A stretch of 64,000 nucleotides of DNA. Origin: Mycobacterium asiaticum. Its GTDB lineage: Bacteria; Actinomycetota; Actinomycetes; Mycobacteriales; Mycobacteriaceae. Location of the stretch: the NCBI RefSeq assembly GCF_001673635.1, contig NZ_LZMH01000069.1, forward strand, positions 62,001-126,000, written 5' to 3'. The notes below the pieces were generated by a model. It was not told the origin of the DNA. It did not search any database and saw nothing but the letters and a program-made list of their open reading frames with translations. This document shows, one piece after another, positions 16,679-25,046 of the stretch (within the stretch, counting starts at the first letter, position 1; every line of letters starts with the position of its first letter). The position numbers were made by a program, and so were the translations under genes.

Positions 16679-16734
16679 GAGCAGACGCGAAAGCCCCCGC
16701 GCGCCCGGCGCGTCGGGGGCTTTCGCGTCTGCTC
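16679..16734. repeat. Long perfect hairpin in a divergent gap (CAGACGC...AAAGCCCCCG family)
   Basis: Two perfect 21-base arms beginning GAGCAGACGCGAAAGCCCCC surround a 14-base loop that itself contains CGCG pairs. The hairpin lies between two genes transcribed away from each other (starts at 16645 and 16761), so it is not the end of either gene. Its core is nearly the same as that of the terminator behind groEL1 (18996-19044), which marks it as a dispersed repeat. Confidence 0.75.
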
Positions 16735-16760
16735 GGCAAACTCGGTGACACAATTCAAGG

Positions 16761-17273
16761 ATGCGGAAAGATCGCAGCCGTGCAGTGGCCGCCACTGGCG
16801 CGGCCATAGCTGCCCTGGCGCTCCCAGCCTTCCTGAACCCCGCCCCCGCCCACGCCGGCCCGTTGCCCGACTTCTGCATCCCGGCCAGCGTCGTCGACAA
16901 CGTCTGCACCGCGCGGTTGCAGTCGGTGAGGGCCAATGTCGTCGACGGGACGATCACCGGGGCACCGGTTGGTGGCGGTGCGGCGGTAACCCTTGCGGGA
17001 CAGGCAGATGCCTACCTCAAGTCGACGGGATTCGGAAACGGCGCTCCCGACCCCGTTCAACAGTGGGACGCCGCCATCGACCGGGTGAACAACCTCAGCG
17101 TTGACCCGTCGGACCCGAATTGGTACGGCAATGCCAAGGCCAGAGCGTTCCTGCCGAGGACCCTCAATGACCTGGCCAGCAAGTTCCCCCCGGGCGTCCT
17201 GGTGGTGCGGTTCACGCCGGACGACGCCCAACCGGGCACGTTCCGGCTTGTATCCATTCAGCCGAGCAACTGA
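16761..17273 (+). CDS. Small exported protein of unknown function
   Basis: This 170-residue protein has a Sec-type signal peptide (basic RKDRSRAV, hydrophobic core to about residue 28, cleavage near AHA-GP). The mature part carries two cysteines (FCIP and NVCTA), which probably form a disulfide. A repeat-free domain follows with the sequence VGGGAAVTLAGQADAYLK. I do not recognise a family. It is likely secreted or cell-wall associated. Its 3' end overlaps the convergent cyclase gene by 16 bases. Confidence 0.65.
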   Translation: MRKDRSRAVAATGAAIAALALPAFLNPAPAHAGPLPDFCIPASVVDNVCTARLQSVRANVVDGTITGAPVGGGAAVTLAGQADAYLKSTGFGNGAPDPVQQWDAAIDRVNNLSVDPSDPNWYGNAKARAFLPRTLNDLASKFPPGVLVVRFTPDDAQPGTFRLVSIQPSN

Positions 17274-18784
17274 AGGTTGACCGCTGGATCGAGTCCGAAG
17301 AGCGTTATCGGGTCCGACTTACCCTTCAGTGCGTGAGCACCCCGGTCGGCGAGTCCGGGCAGTCGAGAAACCAAGGCGCGTACGGTTTGGTCAGTCATCA
17401 GAATCACATCACCCGTGATTTTCGTGAGCTGCTCGACGCGGGCCGCCACATTGACCGTGTCACCAATGAGGGTGAACTCGAGTTTGCCACCGCCGCCAAT
17501 CGTTCCGGCGATCACAACGCCGGTATTTATCCCGACGCCGATGCGAAGCCTTCCACCGAATCGCTCGGCGACAAGGCGGCTGATCGATACCGCGGCCCTC
17601 ACCGCGGCGTCGGCATGCTTGGCAAGTTCGTTGGGAGCGCCGAAGACGGCCAGAGCACCGTCGCCGAGGAACTTGTTCACGTGCCCACCAGCCCCGACGA
17701 CGGCAGGGACGACGATCTCGAACAATGCATTGAGATGAGCGACGGTCTCCTCTGCCGTGTGTGCCTCGGCGAACGGTGTGAAGTCGCGAATATCGACGAA
17801 CATCACGCTTACTTCGCGGCGTTCGCCGGTGAACACGTCATCGCCCTGCTCGAGCAGCCGCGCCGCCAAGGACGGGTCGACGTAGGTCCCAAACGCGGCG
17901 TGAAGTCGTTGACGCTCGGCCAAACCGGCCTGCATGCGGTTGAACGACCCCGCCAGCGCGCCGAGATCATCGTCTTGAACCACCGGGAGACGTCGCGAGT
18001 AGTCCCCGGCCGCAACCCGTTTGGTGCCCTCGGCAAGATCCCGAATCGGCTGCAAGGACGGCCCGAACACACTGATCACGGTGATCGGCACGGCGAAGCC
18101 CAGGGTCAGAACACAGGCGATGATCACCCACAGCAGGGGGGACTGCTCGGACTGATCGAACTCCCCCGCCACCGTCGCGCCCGCCACGGAGAAACCGAAC
18201 GCGACCGAGAGTATGGACAAGTTCGACCACGCGGCGAAGGTGGGGCGCGACCGGGGCAGGGAGTCGCCGATCCCGGACTCACCGGCGATGGCGGCCCGTA
18301 CCGGTCGCATGGGCCCTTCCGGCACGCTGTGCACACCGATCAGGTGCGTGCCAGCCCCGACAACGCCACCCAGGACCGCATACTGGACCAGCCGCGGTCC
18401 CGCCGCGCCCGCAATGACGCCAACGACGGACGACAGCAGGGCGCCGCACACGCTGACGACCGTTAACCCACGGGCAACCGCACGACGAGACCAGGTGTAC
18501 GTGGCCTCCAGGGCCTTCGCCGGATCCACCGCTTCACCCCCTGCCCATCGCTCGACAAGCCGCCATGCGCCACGGCCGGGCAGAACAATCCCGTACGCCA
18601 GCATCAACATCGCAACGGCGGTGGCGCTCGCCGCTTGGAGGTAGTGACCCGATTTCTCGAAAGCCACGATGGCACAAGACAAGAAAAGGTATATCGGGAA
18701 CGGTACGAGGAAAGAGACCCCGTAGATCACCCACGAGTACTGCGTGCCGAACCGGCTCCACGCCCACTTCAAGAAGCGGTCCAT
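17258..18784 (-). CDS. Membrane-anchored class III adenylate cyclase with HAMP domain
   Basis: This 508-residue protein has about six transmembrane helices in its first 245 residues, a HAMP linker (PIRDLAEGTKRVAAGDYSRR, about 245-300), and a class III cyclase domain from about 325 to the end. Metal-binding aspartates are visible in FVDIRDFT and FLGDGALAVFG. The transition-state region reads GDTVNVAARVE. This is the layout of the Rv1318c/Rv1319c/Rv1320c/Rv3645 group, which make cAMP from ATP. The membrane part probably senses an unknown signal. It is absent at this place in M. tuberculosis. Confidence 0.88.
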   Translation of the reverse strand: MDRFLKWAWSRFGTQYSWVIYGVSFLVPFPIYLFLSCAIVAFEKSGHYLQAASATAVAMLMLAYGIVLPGRGAWRLVERWAGGEAVDPAKALEATYTWSRRAVARGLTVVSVCGALLSSVVGVIAGAAGPRLVQYAVLGGVVGAGTHLIGVHSVPEGPMRPVRAAIAGESGIGDSLPRSRPTFAAWSNLSILSVAFGFSVAGATVAGEFDQSEQSPLLWVIIACVLTLGFAVPITVISVFGPSLQPIRDLAEGTKRVAAGDYSRRLPVVQDDDLGALAGSFNRMQAGLAERQRLHAAFGTYVDPSLAARLLEQGDDVFTGERREVSVMFVDIRDFTPFAEAHTAEETVAHLNALFEIVVPAVVGAGGHVNKFLGDGALAVFGAPNELAKHADAAVRAAVSISRLVAERFGGRLRIGVGINTGVVIAGTIGGGGKLEFTLIGDTVNVAARVEQLTKITGDVILMTDQTVRALVSRLPGLADRGAHALKGKSDPITLFGLDPAVNLQLLG

Positions 18785-18814
18785 GCCGCGAGACTAGACG
18801 CATCCGATGGCTGA

Positions 18815-18860
18815 GCGACGAAAACGCCCCGGCCAGATGACCGGGGCGTTTCGTCTCGCG
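18815..18860 (-). terminator. Hairpin after the groEL1-tail remnant
   Basis: AACGCCCCGG and CCGGGGCGTT form a 10-base stem with an 8-base loop, extended by flanking GACGAAA/TTTCGTC with a bulged A. It begins just after the stop of the groEL1-like remnant and 30 bases before the cyclase start. It resembles the groEL1 terminator in design (GACG-A-run-GC stem). Confidence 0.65.
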
Positions 18861-18863
18861 TAC

Positions 18864-18941
18864 TCAGTGCCGGTGGCGACCTCGCCCGTGGCCGTCGTCT
18901 GCCTCCGCGGCGGGCCGATCTAGCACCGCGGTCTCGGTGGT
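18864..18941 (-). pseudogene. Decayed duplicate of the groEL1 3' end
   Basis: This 78-base stretch aligns without gaps to the last 78 bases of groEL1 (19056 on). In frame it reads TTETAVLDRPAAEADDGHG then a basic/His tail and TGA, against TTETAVVERPAEEADDGHG and the His tail in groEL1. It has no start and no upstream chaperonin sequence. It lies between two hairpins, which suggests that a unit of groEL1 tail plus terminator was once duplicated in tandem and the outer copy decayed. Confidence 0.7.
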
Positions 18942-18995
18942 GCTCGACGTACCACGCAAGTTGGATGGGCCTGAGTGACCGCCACCTGGCGCGAA

Positions 18996-19044
18996 CAGAC
19001 GCAAAAGCCCCCGAACACTCCGCGTGTCGGGGGCTTTGCGTCTG
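18996..19044 (-). terminator. groEL1 terminator hairpin (dispersed-repeat type)
   Basis: CAGACGCAAAAGCCCCCGA (18996-19014) pairs with TCGGGGGCTTTGCGTCTG (19027-19044), with one bulged A, and ACAC/GTGT continue the stem into the loop. It ends 11 bases after the groEL1 stop. The core is shared with the hairpin at 16679-16734. Confidence 0.8.
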
Positions 19045-19055
19045 ATGGGCAGGAC

Positions 19056-20675
19056 TTAGTGCGCGTGGCCGTGGTGGCCGTGGCCGTCGTCCGCCTCTTC
19101 GGCGGGCCGCTCCACCACCGCGGTCTCGGTGGTCAGCACCATCCGGGCCACCGACGACGCGTTGAGCACCGCAGAGCGGGTCACCTTGACCGGGTCAACG
19201 ACGCCCTGGGCCGCCAGGTCGCCGTACTCGCGAGTGGCGGCATTGAGGCCCTGCCCGGCGGGCAGCTCGCTGACCTTGCTGACCACCACCGCGCCGTCAA
19301 GTCCGGCGTTGGTGGCGATCCAGTACAGCGGGGCGGCCAACGCCTCGGAGAACACGTCGACACCAAGCTGCTCGTCACCGCTGAGCTCCTCGCGCAGTGA
19401 CTTGAGCACGTGGCGGGAGTGGATCAGCGCCGAACCACCGCCGGCGACGATGCCCTCCTCGACGGCAGCCTTGGCGGCAGCGACCGCGTCCTCGACACTT
19501 TCCTTGCGCTCCTTGAGTGCCGTCTCCGTGGCCGCGCCGACTTGGATCACGGCGACGCCGCCGGCCAGCTTGGCAACCCGTTCCTGCAGCTTCTCGCGGT
19601 CCCAGTCGGAGTCGCTGGCTTCGATCTCGGCGCGCAGCTGCTTGACCCGGTTGGCGACCGCGTCCTTGGACCCGGCGCCGTCGACGATGATCGTGTCGTC
19701 CTTGCTGACCACCACGCGACGGGCCGACCCCAGCACGTCGAGCCCCACCTCGCGCAGCACCAGGCCGGTGTCGGGATTGACCACCTCGCCGCCGGTGACG
19801 ATGGCCAGGTCCTGCATGAAGGCTTTGCGGCGGTCGCCGAAGAACGGCGACTTGACCGCGACGGCTTTCAGCGTCTTGCGGATGGAGTTGACGACCAGCG
19901 TCGCCAGCGCCTCACCCTCGACGTCCTCGGCGATGATCAGCAGCGGCTTGCCGGCCTCGGCAACCTTCTCCAGCAGCGGCAGCAGGTCGGGCAGCGAGCT
20001 GATCTTGTCCTGGTGCAACAGGATCAGCGGGTCGTCGAGCACGGCTTCCTGGGAGTCGAAGTCGGTGACGAAATACGCCGACAGGAAACCCTTGTCGAAG
20101 CCCACACCCTCGGTGAACTCCAACTCGGTGTTCAGCGTCGAGGACTCCTCCACACTGACGACGCCGTCATGGCCGACCTTGCTCATGGCCTCGCCGACCA
20201 GCTCACCGATCTGCTCGTCGCGCGAGGAGACGGTGGCCACCTGAGCGATGGCTTCCTTGCCGGACACCGGGGTGGCCGCGGACAACAGCGCCTCGGACAC
20301 GGCGTCGGCGGCCTTGCTGATCCCCGAACCCAGCGCGATCGGGTTCGCCCCGGCGGCCACCAGGCGCAGCCCGCCCTTGACCAGGGCTTGGGCCAGCACG
20401 GTCGCCGTGGTGGTGCCGTCGCCGGCGACGTCGTTGGTCTTGGTGGCCACCGACTTCACCAGCTGAGCGCCCAGGTTCTCGAACGGGTCTTCCAGGTCGA
20501 TCTCGCGAGCCACCGTCACGCCGTCGTTGGTTACCTGCGGGCCACCGTATGCCTTGGCCAACACCACGTGCCGGCCGCCGGGTCCCAGAGTCACCTTGAC
20601 CGCGTTCGCGAGCTTGTTGACGCCCGCTTCCATGGCGCGACGCGCGGTCACGTCGTACTCAATAAGTTTGCTCAT
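19056..20675 (-). CDS. groEL1: Chaperonin GroEL1 (Cpn60.1)
   Basis: This 539-residue 60-kDa chaperonin begins MSKLIEYDVTARR. It carries the ATPase motif GDGTTTATVLAQA and the apical domain, and ends in a histidine-rich tail (GHGHHGHAH) instead of the Gly-Met tail of GroEL2. The His tail is the mark of mycobacterial GroEL1 (Rv3417c). GroEL1 is non-essential but aids mycolate synthesis, biofilm formation and possibly copper binding. It lies 87 bases after groES on the same strand and shares the CIRCE-controlled promoter. Confidence 0.97.
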   Translation of the reverse strand: MSKLIEYDVTARRAMEAGVNKLANAVKVTLGPGGRHVVLAKAYGGPQVTNDGVTVAREIDLEDPFENLGAQLVKSVATKTNDVAGDGTTTATVLAQALVKGGLRLVAAGANPIALGSGISKAADAVSEALLSAATPVSGKEAIAQVATVSSRDEQIGELVGEAMSKVGHDGVVSVEESSTLNTELEFTEGVGFDKGFLSAYFVTDFDSQEAVLDDPLILLHQDKISSLPDLLPLLEKVAEAGKPLLIIAEDVEGEALATLVVNSIRKTLKAVAVKSPFFGDRRKAFMQDLAIVTGGEVVNPDTGLVLREVGLDVLGSARRVVVSKDDTIIVDGAGSKDAVANRVKQLRAEIEASDSDWDREKLQERVAKLAGGVAVIQVGAATETALKERKESVEDAVAAAKAAVEEGIVAGGGSALIHSRHVLKSLREELSGDEQLGVDVFSEALAAPLYWIATNAGLDGAVVVSKVSELPAGQGLNAATREYGDLAAQGVVDPVKVTRSAVLNASSVARMVLTTETAVVERPAEEADDGHGHHGHAH

Positions 20676-20762
20676 CAGGCTCCTTAGCCCAGCTCCTAAC
20701 GCATGCCGCCCCGGAAATCACCCGTGCCTGCGCACGGGGATCGCCGGGGCGAACATGGTGTT

Positions 20763-21065
20763 TTACTTGTTAACGACTGCCAGCACGTCGCGCGCCGACA
20801 GAATCAGGTATTCCTCGCCGCCGTACTTGATTTCGGTGCCGCCGTACTTGCTGTAGATGACGGTGTCACCCTCGGAGACGTCGAGCGGGATCCGCTTCTC
20901 GCCGTCCTCGTCCCAGCGGCCGGGACCGACCGCAACGACGGTGCCCTCCTGGGGCTTCTCCTTGGCGGTGTCAGGAATGACCAGACCGGAAGCGGTCGTG
21001 GTCTCGGCCTCGTTGGCCTGTACGAGAATCTTGTCCTCGAGTGGCTTGATGTTCACCTTCGCCAC
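20763..21065 (-). CDS. groES: Co-chaperonin GroES
   Basis: This 100-residue Cpn10 starts MAKVNIKPLEDKILVQ and contains the mobile loop (EAETTTASGLVIPD) that docks onto GroEL. It forms the heptameric lid of the chaperonin chamber. The ribosome site GGAGGG lies just upstream. The CIRCE element is about 170 bases upstream, so it is controlled by HrcA and heat shock. Confidence 0.97.
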   Translation of the reverse strand: MAKVNIKPLEDKILVQANEAETTTASGLVIPDTAKEKPQEGTVVAVGPGRWDEDGEKRIPLDVSEGDTVIYSKYGGTEIKYGGEEYLILSARDVLAVVNK

Positions 21066-21235
21066 GATTGGAGCCCTCCACTAGTTAGATCGGGTCCGGG
21101 ACGTTCGCCCCGACCGAGTTGGCGGTCGGTCCGGGGGCTGCCCCGAACCGTCCGAATTACCAGATGACCTGGCATTCTTCCTAGCCCTAGCGTCGTCGTC
21201 GCGGGTGCCGACGCACGGGGAATTCCGACTGCCAC

Positions 21236-21262
21236 CTAGCACTCTATACACGAGAGTGCTAG
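21236..21262. promoter_or_regulatory. CIRCE operator (HrcA site) of groES-groEL1
   Basis: CTAGCACTC-N9-GAGTGCTAG matches the CIRCE consensus TTAGCACTC-N9-GAGTGCTAA, with one base changed at each outer end. HrcA binds this element and represses groESL at normal temperature. It lies 171 bases upstream of the groES start and 46 bases from the tsaD stop. Confidence 0.92.
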
Positions 21263-21307
21263 CACTCAAGGGCGGCCCGGTGCTTCTCCCGGTCGGGATC
21301 GGTGGGG

Positions 21308-22342
21308 CTATCCCACCTGTCCCTTGACCACTGGCAGCCCCGGGTCGCTGGCCGCGTCCAGCGGCGATGGCTGGGCTCCCGCGGCGACGAGCTGCGCGGC
21401 GAACGCCGCGATCATCGCCCCGTTGTCCGTGCAGAGCCGGGGCCGGGGGATCCGGAGTGTCAGGCCGGCGTCGGCGCATCGCTGCGTGGCCAGCTCGCGC
21501 AGCCGCGAATTGGCCGCCACTCCCCCGGCGATCAGCAGCGTCGAGACCTCCAGCTCGGTCGCCGCTCGCACCGCCTTCTTGGTCAATACGTCGGCGACCG
21601 CCTCCTGGAATCCGGCGGCAACATCGGCCGGCCGGAAGTCGGGGTGACTTTCGACATAGCGAGCGACCGCGGTCTTGAGGCCGGAGAAGCTGAACGCGTA
21701 CGGGTCGTCCCTCGGTCCGGACATTCCGCGCGGAAATACCACGGCGTCCCGATCGCCGGTACGGGCCAGCTCGTCGAGCACTCGCCCGCCCGGATAACCC
21801 AGGCCCAGCAGGCGTGCCACCTTGTCGTACGCCTCGCCCGCGGCGTCGTCGACCGTGCTGCCCAGCTCGACGATCGGCTCGCCCAGCGAACGCACATGCA
21901 GCAGGTGGGTGTGGCCGCCGGACACCAGCAACGCCACACTCTCCGGCAACGGTCCGTGTTCGTAGAGATCGGCGGCCAGATGTCCGCCGAGATGGTTGAC
22001 GGCGTAGAACGGCACCCCCCAGGCCGCCGAATATGCTTTGGCCGCAGCCACTCCCACCAACAGAGCACCGGCCAGCCCGGGCCCGATGGTGGCGGCGACA
22101 ATGTCGGGCTTCGTCAGACCGGCGGCTTCCAGCGCCCGGCGCATCGCCGGGCCCAACGCCTCCAGGTGGGCACGCGAGGCGATTTCGGGCACCACGCCCC
22201 CGAACCGGACATGCTCGTCGACGCTGGACGCCACCTCGTCAGCCAGCAGTGTCACCGTGGCCCCGTCGCCGGCTCCGTCGAGGCGTGCGATGCCGACACC
22301 CGTTTCGTCGCAGGATGTTTCGATAGCAAGGATGGTCGTCAT
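21308..22342 (-). CDS. tsaD: tRNA N6-threonylcarbamoyltransferase TsaD
   Basis: This 344-residue protein has the Kae1/TsaD/Gcp fold (ILAIETSCDETG; metal ligands in a NHLGGHLAA motif; SGGHTHLL; substrate site EAYDKVARLLGLGYPGG). With TsaB and TsaE it transfers threonylcarbamoyl-AMP to A37 of ANN-decoding tRNAs. The start at 22342 overlaps the rimI stop by 4 bases, part of a tight tsaE-tsaB-rimI-tsaD operon. The longer frame upstream runs through rimI and is not real. Confidence 0.95.
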   Translation of the reverse strand: MTTILAIETSCDETGVGIARLDGAGDGATVTLLADEVASSVDEHVRFGGVVPEIASRAHLEALGPAMRRALEAAGLTKPDIVAATIGPGLAGALLVGVAAAKAYSAAWGVPFYAVNHLGGHLAADLYEHGPLPESVALLVSGGHTHLLHVRSLGEPIVELGSTVDDAAGEAYDKVARLLGLGYPGGRVLDELARTGDRDAVVFPRGMSGPRDDPYAFSFSGLKTAVARYVESHPDFRPADVAAGFQEAVADVLTKKAVRAATELEVSTLLIAGGVAANSRLRELATQRCADAGLTLRIPRPRLCTDNGAMIAAFAAQLVAAGAQPSPLDAASDPGLPVVKGQVG

Positions 22343-22806
22343 CGGGCTTCCCGTCGCATGGTGTAGGCGTCGGCGCCACTGACCCGGTAGTAGCGCTTGC
22401 GCACGCCGATCTGTTCGAAACCGACGCTGCGGTACAGCGCGATCGCCGGCTCGTTGTCGGTGCGGACTTCCAGGAACACGACGCCCCCGTCGGCGTAATC
22501 GAGCAATTCGTCCAGTAGCCGACGACCGATCCCGCGCCCCTGGTAGCCGGGGTCGACACCGATGGTGTGCACCTCGTATTCGAAGGGCGGCGTGCGGCCC
22601 AGCCGCGAGATCCCGGCGTAGCCGACCAGCACGTCGCCGCTGCGCGCGCCCACGTAATGGTTGGTCTTGCTGGCCAGCTCCCGCTTGAATGCCACGGCCG
22701 GCCACGGGTCGTCGCCGTCGAACAACAGCGCCTCCAGTTCCGCGCACCGGCCGGCATCGGCGAACGTCAGCGCTCCGATGGTGATCGGCTCAATGTCGGA
22801 GTTCAT
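22339..22806 (-). CDS. rimI: GNAT N-acetyltransferase RimI
   Basis: This 155-residue GNAT protein has the acetyl-CoA pyrophosphate loop (VDPGYQGRGIGRRLL, the Q/RxxGxG/A motif at about residues 88-102) and the C-terminal YRSVGFEQIG turn. RimI acetylates N-terminal alpha-amino groups, in E. coli that of ribosomal protein S18. It overlaps tsaB and tsaD by 4 bases each, which indicates translational coupling. Confidence 0.92.
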   Translation of the reverse strand: MNSDIEPITIGALTFADAGRCAELEALLFDGDDPWPAVAFKRELASKTNHYVGARSGDVLVGYAGISRLGRTPPFEYEVHTIGVDPGYQGRGIGRRLLDELLDYADGGVVFLEVRTDNEPAIALYRSVGFEQIGVRKRYYRVSGADAYTMRREAR

Positions 22807-23432
22807 GCCTTTGCCGCCAACGGTTTAGCGTCCGGACGCCGCAAGTACAACGCCACCAGCGGTGCGGGCTCCGCCGACCAATCGGGTACGGCCAGCGCCA
22901 ATCCGGCCGGTGTGGGATACACCGGCTCGCAGCGCGGCAGATCGAACAGCGCCGCGTGCTCCGGCGAGCCCGCAACCGCGCGTGCGGGTCCGGCGTCGAC
23001 ATCGGCCGGCGCGCTGACCGCCGGGCCGTCGGTGCGGACGCCGTCGCGGTAGCGCGCCCAATAGACCTCACGCCGGCGGGCGTCGGTGACGACCAGGGTG
23101 TCTCCGCTGGTCAGCCGGCCGATGCCATCCAGGCTGCAGACGCCGTGTACCGGGATGCCCAACGCGTGCCCGTAGGCGGCGGCGGTGGCCATGCCGGCCC
23201 GCAGTCCGGTGAACGGTCCTGGACCACAGCCCACCACCACGGCGTCCAGGTCTGCCATCGTCAGACCCGCCTCGGCGAGTGCCTCAATGACGTTGGGCGT
23301 CAATCGCTCCGCGTGCGCCCGCGCGTCCACGGTTACGCGTTCGGCAAGCGTCGCGAGGTCCTCGAGCCGGACGATGCCCGCCGTGACGGCCGGGGTCGCG
23401 GTGTCCAACGCCAAGACGATGCCTATCTGCAC
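22803..23432 (-). CDS. tsaB: tRNA threonylcarbamoyladenosine biosynthesis protein TsaB
   Basis: This 209-residue paralogue of TsaD has VLALDTATPAVTAGI at the start and VVGCGPGPFTGLRAGMATA, the family signature. It has lost the metal-binding histidines, as TsaB normally does, and serves as the scaffold joining TsaD and TsaE. The GTG start at 23432 is preceded by GAGGAGG. It overlaps the tsaE end by 10 bases and rimI by 4. Confidence 0.94.
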   Translation of the reverse strand: MQIGIVLALDTATPAVTAGIVRLEDLATLAERVTVDARAHAERLTPNVIEALAEAGLTMADLDAVVVGCGPGPFTGLRAGMATAAAYGHALGIPVHGVCSLDGIGRLTSGDTLVVTDARRREVYWARYRDGVRTDGPAVSAPADVDAGPARAVAGSPEHAALFDLPRCEPVYPTPAGLALAVPDWSAEPAPLVALYLRRPDAKPLAAKA

Positions 23433-23926
23433 CGCTCCTCCTCAGCGCTGCACTCTGCATCGTCGCCGGTGGTGCGCACCCACTCCCAAGTCGCGATCCG
23501 CACGTCGGAGTGCATGACGCGCTCCAACCGAATATCCAAGTGCCACTGGGCAAGGCGTTCGACCAGTCCTTCGCCCCACTCCACCACGACGACGGCGTCC
23601 TGCAGGTCGGTGTCCAGATCCAGCGAGTCCAGTTCGCCGAGCAGGTCGGCGCCGTGTTGGTCCAGCAGCCGGTAGACATCGACGTGGACCAGCGCGGGTT
23701 TGCCCGCCTGCCGCGCCGGGTGCACCCGGGCCAGTACGAACGTCGGCGACGTCACTGGACCGTCGACGTCCATGGCCGCCGCGATTCCTTTGGCCAGCAC
23801 CGTTTTTCCGGCACCGAGCGGGCCGGTGAGCACCACGACGTCACCGGCGCGCAGCTGCTCTCCCAGCCGGGATCCGAGTTGCAGGGTGTCTTCGACACGC
23901 TCAAGGGTGGCTGTGCCGTTATCCAT
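23423..23926 (-). CDS. tsaE: tRNA threonylcarbamoyladenosine biosynthesis ATPase TsaE
   Basis: This 167-residue P-loop ATPase has a Walker A motif GPLGAGKT at about residues 35-42, followed by TSPTFVLARVH, HVDVYRL and VVVEWGEGL. It powers the TsaBDE complex. I chose the ATG at 23926, which overlaps the end of the hydrolase gene by 8 bases. The longer frame to 23956 lies inside that gene. The order tsaE-tsaB-rimI-tsaD is standard for actinobacteria. Confidence 0.94.
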   Translation of the reverse strand: MDNGTATLERVEDTLQLGSRLGEQLRAGDVVVLTGPLGAGKTVLAKGIAAAMDVDGPVTSPTFVLARVHPARQAGKPALVHVDVYRLLDQHGADLLGELDSLDLDTDLQDAVVVVEWGEGLVERLAQWHLDIRLERVMHSDVRIATWEWVRTTGDDAECSAEEERCR

Positions 23927-25046
23927 TGCGCCGCAACCGCTTTCGCAGCCGAGCACCCAACCGCCGGTAACGCTGCCGCACTTTGCCCGGCAGCGCCCGG
24001 TCGATCAGCCGGATCAGGCCGTCGTTGATGGCGTCGGGCTTGTCCAGCAGGGCCAGGTGGCTGGCCCCGGTGACGATCACCAACTCGGACTGCGGCATCG
24101 ACGCCGCCATCAGCCTCGAGTATTCGTCCGGGGTGAGCAGATCGTGGTCACCGCAGGCGATCAGCGTTGGGATCTTCAGCAGCGTCCACAGCCCGGCGGT
24201 TTCGTCGTGCGTTTCCAGTGCGCGCAGGAAGCCGACCAGGGTGGCAATGGGGGTGCCGTTCATCATCCGTTGCGAGAAGGCGTCCAGGCTGCGGCTGACC
24301 TGCAGGTCGCTGTAGGACGCGGCGCGCAGGATCGGGCCAATCAGGGACCGGGATACGTTGCGGCCGCGGTGCACCAGATTGGGCGCGGACTTGGCGGCGA
24401 ACCGAACGGCTTCCAGCGCAGGGTTTTTCAGGAATGCGCCCAGCGGTGAGCGGGTCACGCCTTCGGCGGCCGAGGAGATCAGCGCCGCGCCGACGATTCG
24501 GCGGCCGTACCGTTCTGGGAACTGGCGGGCGTGCGAAAGCACCGTCATGCCGCCCATCGAGTGACCGACCAGGACGATCGGCCCACGCGGTGCGGTCACC
24601 CGCAGCACCGACTCCAGGTCCTGCCCGAGTTGGGTCAGCGTGTAGGACTCGGGCTCACCTTCCCCGGACTCGCCGTGCCCGCGCTGGTCGTAGAACACCA
24701 TCCGCACTTGCGGACCGAAGACGTCGCCGAGCCGTATCCGCTGAAAGTGGAATGCGCCCATGCGCAGACAGAATCCATGGGCGAAGACGACGGTCAACGG
24801 CGCATCCTCCGGGCCGGCCTCGCGCACCGCCAGCGACACCCCGTCGGATGTCGTCACGACATAATCCCGGTCGCTGTCCAGCCGCTCGAAATCCTCGTCG
24901 GCCCAGGGATCTTCGCCGACGTTGGTGCGTTCGACAATGGTCTTGCGTGCCGAGGCGCCGACCAGGGTGGCCACTGCGGTCAGTCCGGTACTTCCGGCCA
25001 ACCACGCCCTGCCCCGGTGCGGGTGGTGTTTGTCGTCAGGACTCAA
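23919..25046 (-). CDS. Alpha/beta hydrolase between alr and tsaE
   Basis: This 375-residue protein starts at TTG 25046, overlapping alr by 11 bases, and ends 8 bases into tsaE. It is thus translationally linked to cell-wall and t6A genes. The N-terminus has a hydrophobic stretch (AWLAGSTGLTAVATLVGASA), a possible anchor or signal. The fold shows VFAHGFCLRMGAFH, DQRGHGESG, the elbow VGHSMGGM with the nucleophile Ser, an acid in CGDHDLLTP and His in GASHLALLD. From memory, M. tuberculosis lacks this gene at the same point. The substrate is unknown. Confidence 0.85.
   Translation of the reverse strand: MSPDDKHHPHRGRAWLAGSTGLTAVATLVGASARKTIVERTNVGEDPWADEDFERLDSDRDYVVTTSDGVSLAVREAGPEDAPLTVVFAHGFCLRMGAFHFQRIRLGDVFGPQVRMVFYDQRGHGESGEGEPESYTLTQLGQDLESVLRVTAPRGPIVLVGHSMGGMTVLSHARQFPERYGRRIVGAALISSAAEGVTRSPLGAFLKNPALEAVRFAAKSAPNLVHRGRNVSRSLIGPILRAASYSDLQVSRSLDAFSQRMMNGTPIATLVGFLRALETHDETAGLWTLLKIPTLIACGDHDLLTPDEYSRLMAASMPQSELVIVTGASHLALLDKPDAINDGLIRLIDRALPGKVRQRYRRLGARLRKRLRRNG

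Noticed and set aside
22343..22747. A long N-terminal extension of TsaD
   Set aside because: It lies wholly within rimI in another frame, and the family start MTTILAIETSCDETG is at 22342.
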